A stretch of DNA of 64,000 nt from contig LMJI01000002.1 of the NCBI GenBank assembly GCA_001429255.1, positions 483,274 to 547,273 on the forward strand, read 5' to 3'. This stretch comes from Cellulomonas sp. Root930 (lineage in GTDB: Bacteria > Actinomycetota > Actinomycetes > Actinomycetales > Cellulomonadaceae). The notes below the pieces were generated by a model. The model worked only from the letters and a program-made list of their open reading frames with translations. It had not been told where the DNA came from and made no database searches. Shown here piece by piece: positions 6,832 through 14,905 of this stretch (within the stretch, counting starts at the first letter, position 1; every line of letters starts with the position of its first letter). The translations under genes and the position numbers were made by a program.

Positions 6832-8088
6832 ATGAGGAGACTACTCGGGACCACCACGGCTGCGCTGTCCAGCGCCGCGCTGGTGCTCACCATGGCCGCC
6901 TGCACCGGCGGCGACACGGCGGAGGCCGTCGAGGACGGCGGCTCGGCCACCCTGAAGGTCTGGGTCATGGGCGACGCCGGACCCGCCTTCACGGACCTGA
7001 CCGCGGCGTTCACGGAGGACACCGGCATCAAGCTGCAGGTGGACGCCATCCCGTGGGAGAACGTGAACGACAAGCTCACCACCGCGGTCGCGTCCGGCGA
7101 CGGGCCGGACGTCGTGCAGATCGGGCTGTCCCTGCTGCCCACCTTCGCCGACGCGGGCGTGCTCGCCGACCTCACCGACGTCCTGGCCGAGCACCCCGCC
7201 CTGGCTCCCTCGAACTTTCCGGACGCCGTCGCCCCGGAGAACCTGAGCACCGACGGCGTCGCGCTCTCGGTGCCGTGGGTGTCGGACACCCGGGTGCTCT
7301 TCTACCGCTCGGACATCCTGGCCGAGGCGGGCCATGACGCCGCACCGACGACGTGGGACGACATGCGGTCGGTGGCGAAGGAGCTCGCCCAGCGCGGCGA
7401 GGGCCAGTTCGGCTACTACATCCCGCTCTGGGACAACACGTTGCCGGTCCAGTACACGTGGCAGGCCGGCGGTGACGTGGTCGACGCCGACGGCGCGGTG
7501 GACTTCCGGTCGCCCGAGTTCGCGGCAGCTGCCGACCACTGGCTCGGCTTCTTCGAGGACGGCTCCGCGCCGACCGCCACCGACTGGGACCAGACCCAGG
7601 GCTTCGTCTCGGGCGCCACGCCGATGGTCGTCTCCGGCCCGTACCTGGCCAAGGCGATCCGCGACGCCGCTCCGGAGCTCGACGGGTCGTGGTCGGTGAC
7701 GACCCTTCCGGCCGACCAGACCGGCACCTCGCTGTTCGCCGGCTCGAACCTGGGCATCTGGAAGACCAGCAAGCACCCCGACGAGGCCGCCCAGCTGCTC
7801 GACTTCCTCGCCCAGCCCGACAACCAGATCGCCTGGTACGACGCGGTCGGCGAGCTCCCGACCAGCAGCGCAGCGCTCACCGAGCTCGCGGGCCGAGGTG
7901 ACGAGCAGCTGTCGGTGTACGTCGATCAGCTCGACGACGCTCGGACAGTCCCGATGGTCCCGGGCTGGGACCTGGTCGCCAACGAGATGGCCAGCGCGCT
8001 CACCGCGATCGCGACCACGGGCGCCGACAAGCAGTCCACCCTCGACGCCTTCTACGCGAAGGCCGACGAGATCCAGTCGAACTACTAG
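6832..8088 (+). CDS. Sugar ABC transporter substrate-binding lipoprotein
   Basis: 418 residues, usual length for the family-1 extracellular solute-binding proteins of carbohydrate (CUT1) transporters. The N-terminus has a basic stretch, hydrophobic core and the lipobox LTMAAC, so it should be a lipoprotein on the outer face of the membrane. ITPWENVNDKL-like and GDGPDVVQIG segments are typical of the fold. The ribosome site AGAGGAGAT precedes ATG 6832. First gene of the operon with two permeases and a GH5 enzyme, so the ligand is probably a beta-glucan or cello-oligosaccharide (inferred from the GH5 partner only). Confidence 0.93.
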   Translation: MRRLLGTTTAALSSAALVLTMAACTGGDTAEAVEDGGSATLKVWVMGDAGPAFTDLTAAFTEDTGIKLQVDAIPWENVNDKLTTAVASGDGPDVVQIGLSLLPTFADAGVLADLTDVLAEHPALAPSNFPDAVAPENLSTDGVALSVPWVSDTRVLFYRSDILAEAGHDAAPTTWDDMRSVAKELAQRGEGQFGYYIPLWDNTLPVQYTWQAGGDVVDADGAVDFRSPEFAAAADHWLGFFEDGSAPTATDWDQTQGFVSGATPMVVSGPYLAKAIRDAAPELDGSWSVTTLPADQTGTSLFAGSNLGIWKTSKHPDEAAQLLDFLAQPDNQIAWYDAVGELPTSSAALTELAGRGDEQLSVYVDQLDDARTVPMVPGWDLVANEMASALTAIATTGADKQSTLDAFYAKADEIQSNY

Positions 8089-8093
8089 CAGAC

Positions 8094-8124
8094 GCGGTGG
8101 GGCCGGTACGGCCGGCCCCACCGC
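8094..8124 (+). promoter_or_regulatory. Intercistronic hairpin between binding protein and permeases
   Basis: A 13-bp perfect stem (8094-8106 with 8112-8124, core GGTGGGGCCGG/CCGGCCCCACC) with a 5-base loop sits in the 51-base gap after the binding-protein gene. In maltose-type operons such hairpins protect or partly terminate the upstream message, giving more binding protein than permease. Confidence 0.6.
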
Positions 8125-8139
8125 CGAGGTGAGCCCACC

Positions 8140-9075
8140 ATGACTGTCCTCGCTCCACCGCGCCTGCAAGCGCCACCCGTCACACGCCCGTCGCGCCGCC
8201 ACCGCGGCGGCTGGGTCCCCTACGCGTTCGTCGCACCCGCGATGGTCGTGCTGGTCGCGTTCGCCGTCCTGCCCATCCTGGTGGCCGGGGTGGTCAGCAC
8301 CACCGACATGGACATCAGCGGCCTGGCCGACCCGTCCAGCGTCTCGTTCGTCGGCCTGGAGAACTACCGCAGGCTGGTCGCCGACCCGCAGTTCTGGAAC
8401 GCGCTGCGCACCACCGGCGCGTTCACCGTCGTGGGGGTGCCGGTCATCGTCGTCGCGTCGCTCGCGGTCGCCCTGCTGCTGCACCGCAGCGGCGGACGGC
8501 TGGCCAGCACGTTGCGCGCCTTCTACTTCCTCCCCGCGATCACCGCGATCGTGGCGGTCGCGCTGGTCTGGGGCTACCTCTACAACAGCCAGTTCGGGTT
8601 GCTGAACTACCTGCTCTCGCTGGTCGGGCTGGGCCCCGTCCCATGGCTGTCCGACCCCACCTGGGCGCGGTTCTCCGTCGGCCTCGTCGCCGTCTGGCGG
8701 GCCACCGGCCTGAACATCATCATCTTCCTGGCGGCCCTGCAGGGGATCCCGCACGAGTACGACGAGGCCGCTCAGCTCGACGGCGCCACCGAGCTGCAGC
8801 GCACCCGCCGCATCACGGTGCCGCTGCTGAGGTTCGCGATCTTCTTCGTGACCGTCACCACCGTGATCAGCTGGCTGCAGTTCTTCGACGAGCCCTACGT
8901 GCTGACCCAGGGCGGACCGAACGACGCCACGACCTCGATCTCCCTGTACATCTACGAGCAGGGCTTCCGGTACAACCAGTTCGGGTTCGCCTCGGCCGGA
9001 TCGCTCGTCCTGTTCGTGATCATCGCGGTCGTCACGGTGGTCCAGCTGCGCCTGCGGGGCTCCGATGACCACTGA
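8140..9075 (+). CDS. Sugar ABC transporter permease (MalF/UgpA type)
   Basis: 311 residues with a cytosolic N-terminus, then about six membrane segments starting at VPYAFVAPAMVVLVAFAVLPI. The cytoplasmic EAA loop reads EYDEAAQLDGATELQRTRRI and contacts the ATPase. This is the first of two CUT1 permeases and overlaps the second by 11 bases. No ATP-binding gene is present in the operon; CUT1 systems in Gram-positives often borrow a shared MsmK-type ATPase encoded elsewhere. Confidence 0.94.
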   Translation: MTVLAPPRLQAPPVTRPSRRHRGGWVPYAFVAPAMVVLVAFAVLPILVAGVVSTTDMDISGLADPSSVSFVGLENYRRLVADPQFWNALRTTGAFTVVGVPVIVVASLAVALLLHRSGGRLASTLRAFYFLPAITAIVAVALVWGYLYNSQFGLLNYLLSLVGLGPVPWLSDPTWARFSVGLVAVWRATGLNIIIFLAALQGIPHEYDEAAQLDGATELQRTRRITVPLLRFAIFFVTVTTVISWLQFFDEPYVLTQGGPNDATTSISLYIYEQGFRYNQFGFASAGSLVLFVIIAVVTVVQLRLRGSDDH

Positions 9076-9916
9076 CACGCGACCCGTACGACCCCGGCGG
9101 ACGACCCGGCAGCCGTCCCGGCTCGTCACCAACCTCGTCCTGATCGTCGGTGCCGCGGCGACCGCGCTGCCGTTCTTCTGGATGATCTTCAGCGCGCTCA
9201 AGCCCCGCTCCGAGGCCGTCGCCTACCCGCCACGCCTGCTTCCCGCCGAGCCGACGCTCGAGTTCGTCCGCTACCTGTTCACGACCCTCGACTTCGGTCG
9301 CTACCTGGTGAACACCCTGGTCGTGGTCGCCATCGGCTTCGTCGGGCTGCTGCTCATGGCGATGGCCGGGTACGCGTTCGCCAAGTTCCAGTTCCGCGGC
9401 CGCGGCCTGCTGTTCGCGCTGGTGCTCAGCACGATGATGATCCCCGTCCAGGTCACCATGATCCCGACCTACCTGATCCTCGCCCGGATCGGACTGACCA
9501 ACACCCTCGTCGGCATCGCACTGCCCACGCTGGTCAGCGCGTTCAGCATCTTCCTGTTCCGTCAGTTCATGACCACCATCCCCGACGAGGTGCTCGAGGC
9601 AGCCCGGATCGACGGCGCCGGCGAGATCCGCATCTTCCTGTCCTTGGTGCTGCCGATGTCCGGCCCGATCCTGGCCGTGCAGACGGTCCTGACCTTCATC
9701 GCCGGCTGGAACAGCTTCCTGTGGCCGCTGGTCATCGCCGGCGACCAGTCCCGCTACACCCTGTCCGTGGGGCTGGCGCTGCTCAACCAGCAGGTCGCCA
9801 CCAACCCGTCTCTGCAGATGGCGGGCGCCGCCGTGATGGTCGTGCCGATCCTCGTCGTCTTCGTCATCTTCCAGCGCTACATCGTGCAGGGCTTCACCTT
9901 GTCGGGGCTCAAGTGA
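9065..9916 (+). CDS. Sugar ABC transporter permease (MalG type)
   Basis: 283 residues, the second CUT1 permease. Hydrophobic segments begin at LVTNLVLIVGAAATALPFFWMIFSALK, with the characteristic early FSALKPRSE motif of MalG-like proteins. The EAA loop reads EVLEAARIDGAGEIRIFLS. ATG 9065 lies inside the end of the preceding permease gene, so translation is coupled. The 3' end is followed after 32 bases by the GH5 gene. Confidence 0.94.
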   Translation: MTTDTRPVRPRRTTRQPSRLVTNLVLIVGAAATALPFFWMIFSALKPRSEAVAYPPRLLPAEPTLEFVRYLFTTLDFGRYLVNTLVVVAIGFVGLLLMAMAGYAFAKFQFRGRGLLFALVLSTMMIPVQVTMIPTYLILARIGLTNTLVGIALPTLVSAFSIFLFRQFMTTIPDEVLEAARIDGAGEIRIFLSLVLPMSGPILAVQTVLTFIAGWNSFLWPLVIAGDQSRYTLSVGLALLNQQVATNPSLQMAGAAVMVVPILVVFVIFQRYIVQGFTLSGLK

Positions 9917-9948
9917 GCGCCCCACCGATCCCGTCCGGGAGGACCGCC

Positions 9949-11532
9949 ATGACCACGCCCACCCGACGCGGGCCGGCCACCTACGACGGGTACGTGCATG
10001 CTCACGAGGGCGCGCTGGTCGACGGCACCGGCCGACCACTCCTCCTGCGGGGGATCGGGCTGGGCACGTGGCTCCTGCCCGAGGGGTACATGTGGGGCTT
10101 CGACGGCGGCCCGCAGTCGCCGCGCGAGATCGAGGCGCTGGTGCGCGACCTCGTCGGCCCCGACAGGGCGGGAGAGTTCTGGGTGCGCTTCCGCGACGCG
10201 TTCGTCACGGATGCCGACATCGCGAGGATCGCCGGCGAGGGCTTCGACCACGTGCGTCTGCCCATCAACTCTCGGCTCATGCTCGACGACGAGGGCGCCC
10301 TGCGCGACGACGCCTTCGAGCTCATCGACCGCACCATCGCCTGGTGCCGGGCGCACGGCCTGTGGGTGATCCTCGACCTGCACGGCGCGCCCGGCGGTCA
10401 GACCGGGACGAACATCGACGACTCCCCGAACAACCGCCCCGAGCTCTTCGAGGACGACCGCTACCGCGCGTGGACCGTCCACCTGTGGCGGGCCATCGCC
10501 ACCCGGTACGCCGACGAGACGGTCGTGGCTGGCTACGACCTGCTCAACGAGCCGCTGCCGAACCAGTGGCAGGACCTCTACGCCGACCGTCTGGTCGACC
10601 TCTACCTCGAGCTGACCTCCGCGATCCGGCAGGTCGACACGGCCCATCTCCTCATCTACGAGGGCACCCACTGGTCGACGAACTGGAGCCTCTTCACGGA
10701 GGTGTGGGACCCCAACTCGATGCTGCAGTTCCACAAGTACTGGTCCGCCCCCGACTTCCCGAGCATCGAACGGTTCGTCCGCACCGGCCGCGACCTCGGC
10801 CTGCCCGTGTACATGGGGGAGGGTGGCGAGAACAACCCCGCCTGGCTCGCCACGGCGTTCCAGCTCTACGAGGACCACCGGATCTCGTGGAACTTCTGGA
10901 CCTGGAAGAAGCTCGACACGGTGACGTCCCCGTTCTCGGTCATCCCTCCCGCGGGCTGGGCCGACGTGGTCGCCTACGCCGCCGGTCATGGCGCCAGGCC
11001 GTCGCCCGACGACGCGTGGTCGACGTTGAACCGGCTGGTCGACGCGGTGCGGGTGGAGTCCTGCGCGTACCGGCCGACCATCGTCAACGCGCTGCTGCGG
11101 CGCGTGCCGCTCGAGCTGCCCGCCATGGGCTTCTCGTTCCGCGGCCCGGGCACGTCGCACCACGTGCGGGCGCGCACGACCCTGCCGGGGCTTCGTGAGG
11201 ACGATGGCGTCGCGCTGCGGTACGACTCCGACACCGACCTGCACTTCGACCTGATCGACGGGCGGCCGGGCGCGGTCGAGCACGACGTGGTCGTGGACCT
11301 CGACGCGGGCGAGTGGGTGGCCTACGACATCCACGTCGACGAGGGCCGCAGGGCCACCGTGGTGGTGACCGCCGACGGTCCGGTGCCCGATGTCGATCTG
11401 GACGGAGTCGGCCTGGGGTCCTCCGCTGCTCCGGGCCGCTGGGAGGACCTGCTCCTCACGGCGGGGCGGCACGTGCTGCGGGTCGTAGCCACCCGTGACG
11501 CCAGCTCGCTGCGCCGGATCTCCATCCACTGA
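9949..11532 (+). CDS. Cytosolic glycoside hydrolase family 5 enzyme
   Basis: 527 residues. The N-terminal TIM barrel (about 30-370) has the GH5 acid/base in YDLLNEPLPN (Glu201) and the nucleophile in VYMGEGGEN (Glu291). LRGIGLGTWLLPEGYMWGF near the start resembles exo-1,3-beta-glucanase-like GH5 members. The C-terminal about 140 residues look like a beta-sandwich carbohydrate-binding domain (EHDVVVDLDAGEWVAYDIHV). There is no signal peptide, so it should act on imported oligosaccharides. ATG 9949 has GGGAGG upstream. Retaining beta-glycosidase activity is well supported; the exact linkage is not. Confidence 0.9.
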   Translation: MTTPTRRGPATYDGYVHAHEGALVDGTGRPLLLRGIGLGTWLLPEGYMWGFDGGPQSPREIEALVRDLVGPDRAGEFWVRFRDAFVTDADIARIAGEGFDHVRLPINSRLMLDDEGALRDDAFELIDRTIAWCRAHGLWVILDLHGAPGGQTGTNIDDSPNNRPELFEDDRYRAWTVHLWRAIATRYADETVVAGYDLLNEPLPNQWQDLYADRLVDLYLELTSAIRQVDTAHLLIYEGTHWSTNWSLFTEVWDPNSMLQFHKYWSAPDFPSIERFVRTGRDLGLPVYMGEGGENNPAWLATAFQLYEDHRISWNFWTWKKLDTVTSPFSVIPPAGWADVVAYAAGHGARPSPDDAWSTLNRLVDAVRVESCAYRPTIVNALLRRVPLELPAMGFSFRGPGTSHHVRARTTLPGLREDDGVALRYDSDTDLHFDLIDGRPGAVEHDVVVDLDAGEWVAYDIHVDEGRRATVVVTADGPVPDVDLDGVGLGSSAAPGRWEDLLLTAGRHVLRVVATRDASSLRRISIH

Positions 11533-11592
11533 CGGGGGAGGAGGACCCCACGAGCGCGGTCGACACCCTGGCTGGTCGGGGTGTCGAGCGAG

Positions 11593-11620
11593 TCGTACTG
11601 CCAGTGCCTCGGCAGTACGA
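11593..11620 (+). terminator. First of two tandem hairpins after the GH5 gene
   Basis: TCGTACTGCC (11593-11602) pairs perfectly with GGCAGTACGA (11611-11620) around an 8-base loop. It lies about 60 bases after the GH5 stop codon. Confidence 0.6.
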
Positions 11621-11624
11621 GCAG

Positions 11625-11656
11625 GGGGGTGGGAGTCTGCGGACACTCCCACCCCC
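11625..11656 (+). terminator. Second tandem hairpin after the GH5 gene
   Basis: A 12-bp perfect stem, GGGGGTGGGAGT (11625-11636) with ACTCCCACCCCC (11645-11656), 8-base loop, followed by TTCG. Together with the hairpin at 11593 it marks the end of the sugar operon. Confidence 0.75.
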
Positions 11657-11763
11657 TTCGTCGGTCGCGCCCCTGTGCGGGACGTTGTGCTCTCGTCCCG
11701 GCGGGGCGGCAGCTGTTCGATGGGGCTGCGAGCACCACGACGATGACGACGAAGGAGCCACCG

Positions 11764-12852
11764 GTGCGCTCAGCTACTCCCGAACCCGAGGAGCGGGAGG
11801 CAGGTCCGCAGTTGCCCGACGCCCCTGTCGCGCCCATCACGCTCCGCATCGACCGGCTCGCAGCACTGCTCAACGCGGAGCTCGCCGACGACCCGGTGTA
11901 CGACGGCGTCGAGCTGCAGTGGTTCGACGACGACGTGCACGGCACCGGCATGCTGGCGTTCCTGTCACGGCGCGAGGACCGCACGGTCGACTACTACCTC
12001 CAGCCTGGTCTGCGGCTCGACCGTCGCGGCTACGAGATCGGCGGCGGCACGCGGTCGTGGAACGTGACCCCGTTCGATGTCGCGCGTCTGGCCGTCGCCG
12101 ACGACGGCGTGGACGCGGAGGTCCGCTTCACCGACGTCGACGGCCGCCTCATCGAGCTCCGGGTCGACGACCGTGACGGAGTCCCGCGTCGCCGCGCGCG
12201 CCTCCTGGCGCCGGTGAGCGCCGGGATCCGGCGGCCGACCTCGCTCCTGCTGGTCTGGATGAACGCGTTCGACCTCGTGCGCGTGACCGCGACACAGCCC
12301 TCCGTCCACGTCGACGGACGGGCCGCCGCGCTCGGGCAGCTTCCGGGCGCGCGGATGCACCGCCGGCACCTGATCAAGTACGCGGCGTCCGTCGCGGTCG
12401 TCGAGCTCAACCCCGACTCCGCCGACCAGCCGATCGGCGATGGAGTCACCATCGGCACCAGCGGGACGGTCACGGCTGTGTGCGACAACCACACCGCGCA
12501 GGTCCGGCTGGCACCGTCGCCGGACCTTCGCACGATGGCTGACGGCGAGCTGACGGAGGGCCGCTGGCACGTGACGATCGACGGTGCCCGCATCACGGGC
12601 GGCAGGTGGTCCGCAGTCCGAGACCACGACCAGGTCCACGTCGACCTGGACGGCCTGGAGCGCTGGCGGCCCGGCCCACTGCCGTGGCTGATGCGCCTGG
12701 TGACGACTGTCGTGCCGGTGTTCCGCCGGTGGCCGACGACCTACACCTGGCGCGGGACCGCCCGGATCGGAGGTACGCCGTCGGTCACGGGCCGCTGGCA
12801 CCGCACCGGCGGCCACGACGGAGACTCCTACCGACGCGCCACCGGGTCCTGA
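11764..12852 (+). CDS. Hypothetical protein, 362 residues
   Basis: No known family was recognised. GTG 11764 was chosen because AAGGAG sits 7 bases upstream; an ATG at 11743 in the same frame has no ribosome site. The sequence is rich in short beta-strand patterns (VELQWFDDDVHGTGMLAFLS, then repeated V-x-V/D-G motifs) with no signal peptide. One weak hydrophobic patch lies at LPWLMRLVTTVVPVFRRW near the C-terminus. The all-beta look recalls lipocalin or CrtC-like folds, but this is only an impression. It follows the tandem terminators, so it is probably its own unit. Confidence 0.7.
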   Translation: MRSATPEPEEREAGPQLPDAPVAPITLRIDRLAALLNAELADDPVYDGVELQWFDDDVHGTGMLAFLSRREDRTVDYYLQPGLRLDRRGYEIGGGTRSWNVTPFDVARLAVADDGVDAEVRFTDVDGRLIELRVDDRDGVPRRRARLLAPVSAGIRRPTSLLLVWMNAFDLVRVTATQPSVHVDGRAAALGQLPGARMHRRHLIKYAASVAVVELNPDSADQPIGDGVTIGTSGTVTAVCDNHTAQVRLAPSPDLRTMADGELTEGRWHVTIDGARITGGRWSAVRDHDQVHVDLDGLERWRPGPLPWLMRLVTTVVPVFRRWPTTYTWRGTARIGGTPSVTGRWHRTGGHDGDSYRRATGS

Positions 12853-12860
12853 GTGTCACG

Positions 12861-12893
12861 GTCGGGCATTCGGTGAGGGTGCCGCGGCCCGAC
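12861..12893. terminator. Inverted repeat between convergent genes
   Basis: GTCGGGC (12861-12867) and GCCCGAC (12887-12893) flank a 19-base spacer in the 48-base gap between the hypothetical gene and pckG. Possible bidirectional terminator; modest stem, no T-run. Confidence 0.35.
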
Positions 12894-12900
12894 GGCAGGA

Positions 12901-14778
12901 TCACGCCTCGGCGGGTGTCACCGCGGCCCGCAGGTGGGCGAGCCGATCCCGCAGCGCGGCCGGCACGCGGTCGCCGAACGTCGCGAAGAACTCCTCGGTG
13001 AGGTCTGCCTCGCGGGCCCACGAGTCGGGGTCCACCTCGAACAGCTGCGCCAGCGCGTCGTCGTCGAGGTCGAGGCCGCGGGTGTCCAGCGCGCCCGGCG
13101 CGGGCAGCAGGCCTACGGGGCTGGTCACCGCGCCGACGTCCGTGCGCCGGCCGCGCGCGCGGTCGACCTGGTCCACCATCCACGCGAGCACCCGGGAGTT
13201 CTCGCCGAAGCCCGGCCACAGGAACCGGCCCTGGTCGTCCTTGCGGAACCAGTTCACCTGGAACACCAGAGGGCGGTGCTCGCGGTCCAGCCGGGCGCCG
13301 ACGCGCAGCCAGTGCGCCCAGTGGTCGGCCATGTCGTAGCCGCAGAACGGCATCATCGCGAACGGGTCCCGGCGCAGCTCCCCGACCGTGCCCTCGGCGG
13401 CGGCGGTGCGTTCCGACGAGATCGTCGCGCCCATGAACACGCCGTGCTCCCAGTTCTCCGCCTGGGCGACCAGGGGCACGTTGGTGGCGCGCCGACCGCC
13501 GAACACGAGCGCGTCCAGAACGACGCCCTCGGGGTCGGACCAGTCGGGGGCGATCGTCGGGCACTGCGCCGCGGCGACGGTGAACCGGGAGTTCGGGTGC
13601 GCCGCGGGCCGGCCCGACGCGGGCGTCCAGTCCTGACCGGTCCAGTCGACCAGGTGGGCGGGCGGCTCCGGGGTCAGCCCCTCCCACCAGACGTCGCCCT
13701 CGTCGGTGAGGGCGACGTTGGTGAAGATCGTGTCGTGGCTGATCGTCTCGATCGCCGACGGGTTGGTCGCCTCGCCGGTACCGGGGGCGACGCCGAAGAA
13801 GCCGGCCTCGGGGTTGATCGCGCGCAGCGACCCGTCAGGCCCGGGACGCAGCCATGCGATGTCGTCGCCGATGGTCTCCACCTGCCAGCCCGGCAGCGTG
13901 GGGACGAGCATGGCCAGGTTCGTCTTCCCGCACGCCGAGGGGAACGCCGCGGCGACGTGGTACCGCCGCCCCTGGGGCGAGGTCAGCCGGATCAGGAGCA
14001 TGTGCTCGGCCAGCCAGCCCTCGTCGCGTCCCATGACGGACGCGATCCGCAGGGCGAAGCACTTCTTGCCCAGAAGAGCATTCCCGCCGTAGCCGGACCC
14101 GAACGACCAGATCTCGCGCGTCTCGGGGAAGTGCGCGATGTACTTCGTCGGGCTGCACGGCCAGGGCACGTCGGTGTCGCCGGTTCGCAGGGGTGCCCCG
14201 ACCGAGTGCACCGCGGGCACGAACGGCGCGCCGGCCTCGATCAGGTCGAGCACCTGGCTGCCCACGCGCGTCATCACGTGCATGCTCACCACGACGTAGG
14301 GCGAGTCCGTGAGCTGCACGCCCGCCTGGGACAACGGTCCGCCGACCGGGCCCATGGAGAACGGGACGACGTAGAGGGTCCGTCCGCGCATGGCGCCGGC
14401 GAACACGCCGTCGAGCTCCGCGCGCATCGCGTCGGGCTCGCGCCAGTTGTTGGTCGGGCCGGCGTCGGCCTCGTCGACCGGGCAGATGAACGTGCGCGAC
14501 TCGACGCGGGCGACGTCGTCGGGGTCGGACCGTGCCAGGTAGCTGCCGGGTCGCAGCGTCGGGTCGAGGGGGAGGAGCGTGCCCGTGCGCACCATCTGCG
14601 CGACGAGCGTCCGCCGTTCGCCGTCGGACCCGTCGCACCAGACGACGGTCTCCGGCTCCAGCAGTCGTGCCGCGGCGTCGACCCACGTCCGGACGTCGCC
14701 CAGCAGGGCGGCCGACGTCACGTCGGCGAGCGTGGTGGTGCGGGTGAGGGCGGCGGGCGACTCGGCCAACGACGTCAT
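12901..14778 (-). CDS. pckG: Phosphoenolpyruvate carboxykinase (GTP)
   Basis: Converts oxaloacetate and GTP to PEP, GDP and CO2, the first step of gluconeogenesis from acetate or TCA intermediates. 625 residues, typical of the GTP-type enzyme. The P-loop-like kinase-1 motif AFPSACGKTN and kinase-2 motif GDDIAW are present, as are NNWREPD and PHPNSRFT-like nucleotide contacts. ATG 14778 has AAGGAG 11 bases upstream. It diverges from a RamB-like regulator of acetate metabolism across 127 bases, so control by carbon source is likely. Cytosolic. Confidence 0.97.
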   Translation of the reverse strand: MTSLAESPAALTRTTTLADVTSAALLGDVRTWVDAAARLLEPETVVWCDGSDGERRTLVAQMVRTGTLLPLDPTLRPGSYLARSDPDDVARVESRTFICPVDEADAGPTNNWREPDAMRAELDGVFAGAMRGRTLYVVPFSMGPVGGPLSQAGVQLTDSPYVVVSMHVMTRVGSQVLDLIEAGAPFVPAVHSVGAPLRTGDTDVPWPCSPTKYIAHFPETREIWSFGSGYGGNALLGKKCFALRIASVMGRDEGWLAEHMLLIRLTSPQGRRYHVAAAFPSACGKTNLAMLVPTLPGWQVETIGDDIAWLRPGPDGSLRAINPEAGFFGVAPGTGEATNPSAIETISHDTIFTNVALTDEGDVWWEGLTPEPPAHLVDWTGQDWTPASGRPAAHPNSRFTVAAAQCPTIAPDWSDPEGVVLDALVFGGRRATNVPLVAQAENWEHGVFMGATISSERTAAAEGTVGELRRDPFAMMPFCGYDMADHWAHWLRVGARLDREHRPLVFQVNWFRKDDQGRFLWPGFGENSRVLAWMVDQVDRARGRRTDVGAVTSPVGLLPAPGALDTRGLDLDDDALAQLFEVDPDSWAREADLTEEFFATFGDRVPAALRDRLAHLRAAVTPAEA

Positions 14779-14869
14779 GTTCTGTCGATCTCCTTCGGTG
14801 CTGCGAGCAACGGCGCTCGTGCACACCCATCGTCACGTCAAGGCACGCCGATCTGCCGCCAAGGCAGCC

Positions 14870-14899
14870 TGTCAAGTTTGGCCGATGTTGACATAGAGT
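14870..14899 (+). promoter_or_regulatory. Probable leaderless promoter of the RamB-like gene
   Basis: TGTCAA (14870-14875), an 18-base spacer and TAGAGT (14894-14899) place the predicted transcript start at about the GTG start codon (14906). No Shine-Dalgarno is visible, which fits a leaderless mRNA, common in actinobacteria. Confidence 0.45.
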
Positions 14900-14905
14900 C
14901 ACGTT

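Noticed and set aside
6841..9201. A leftward 786-codon frame across the sugar ABC genes
   Set aside because: Antisense to three genes with clear domains; no recognisable motif of its own.
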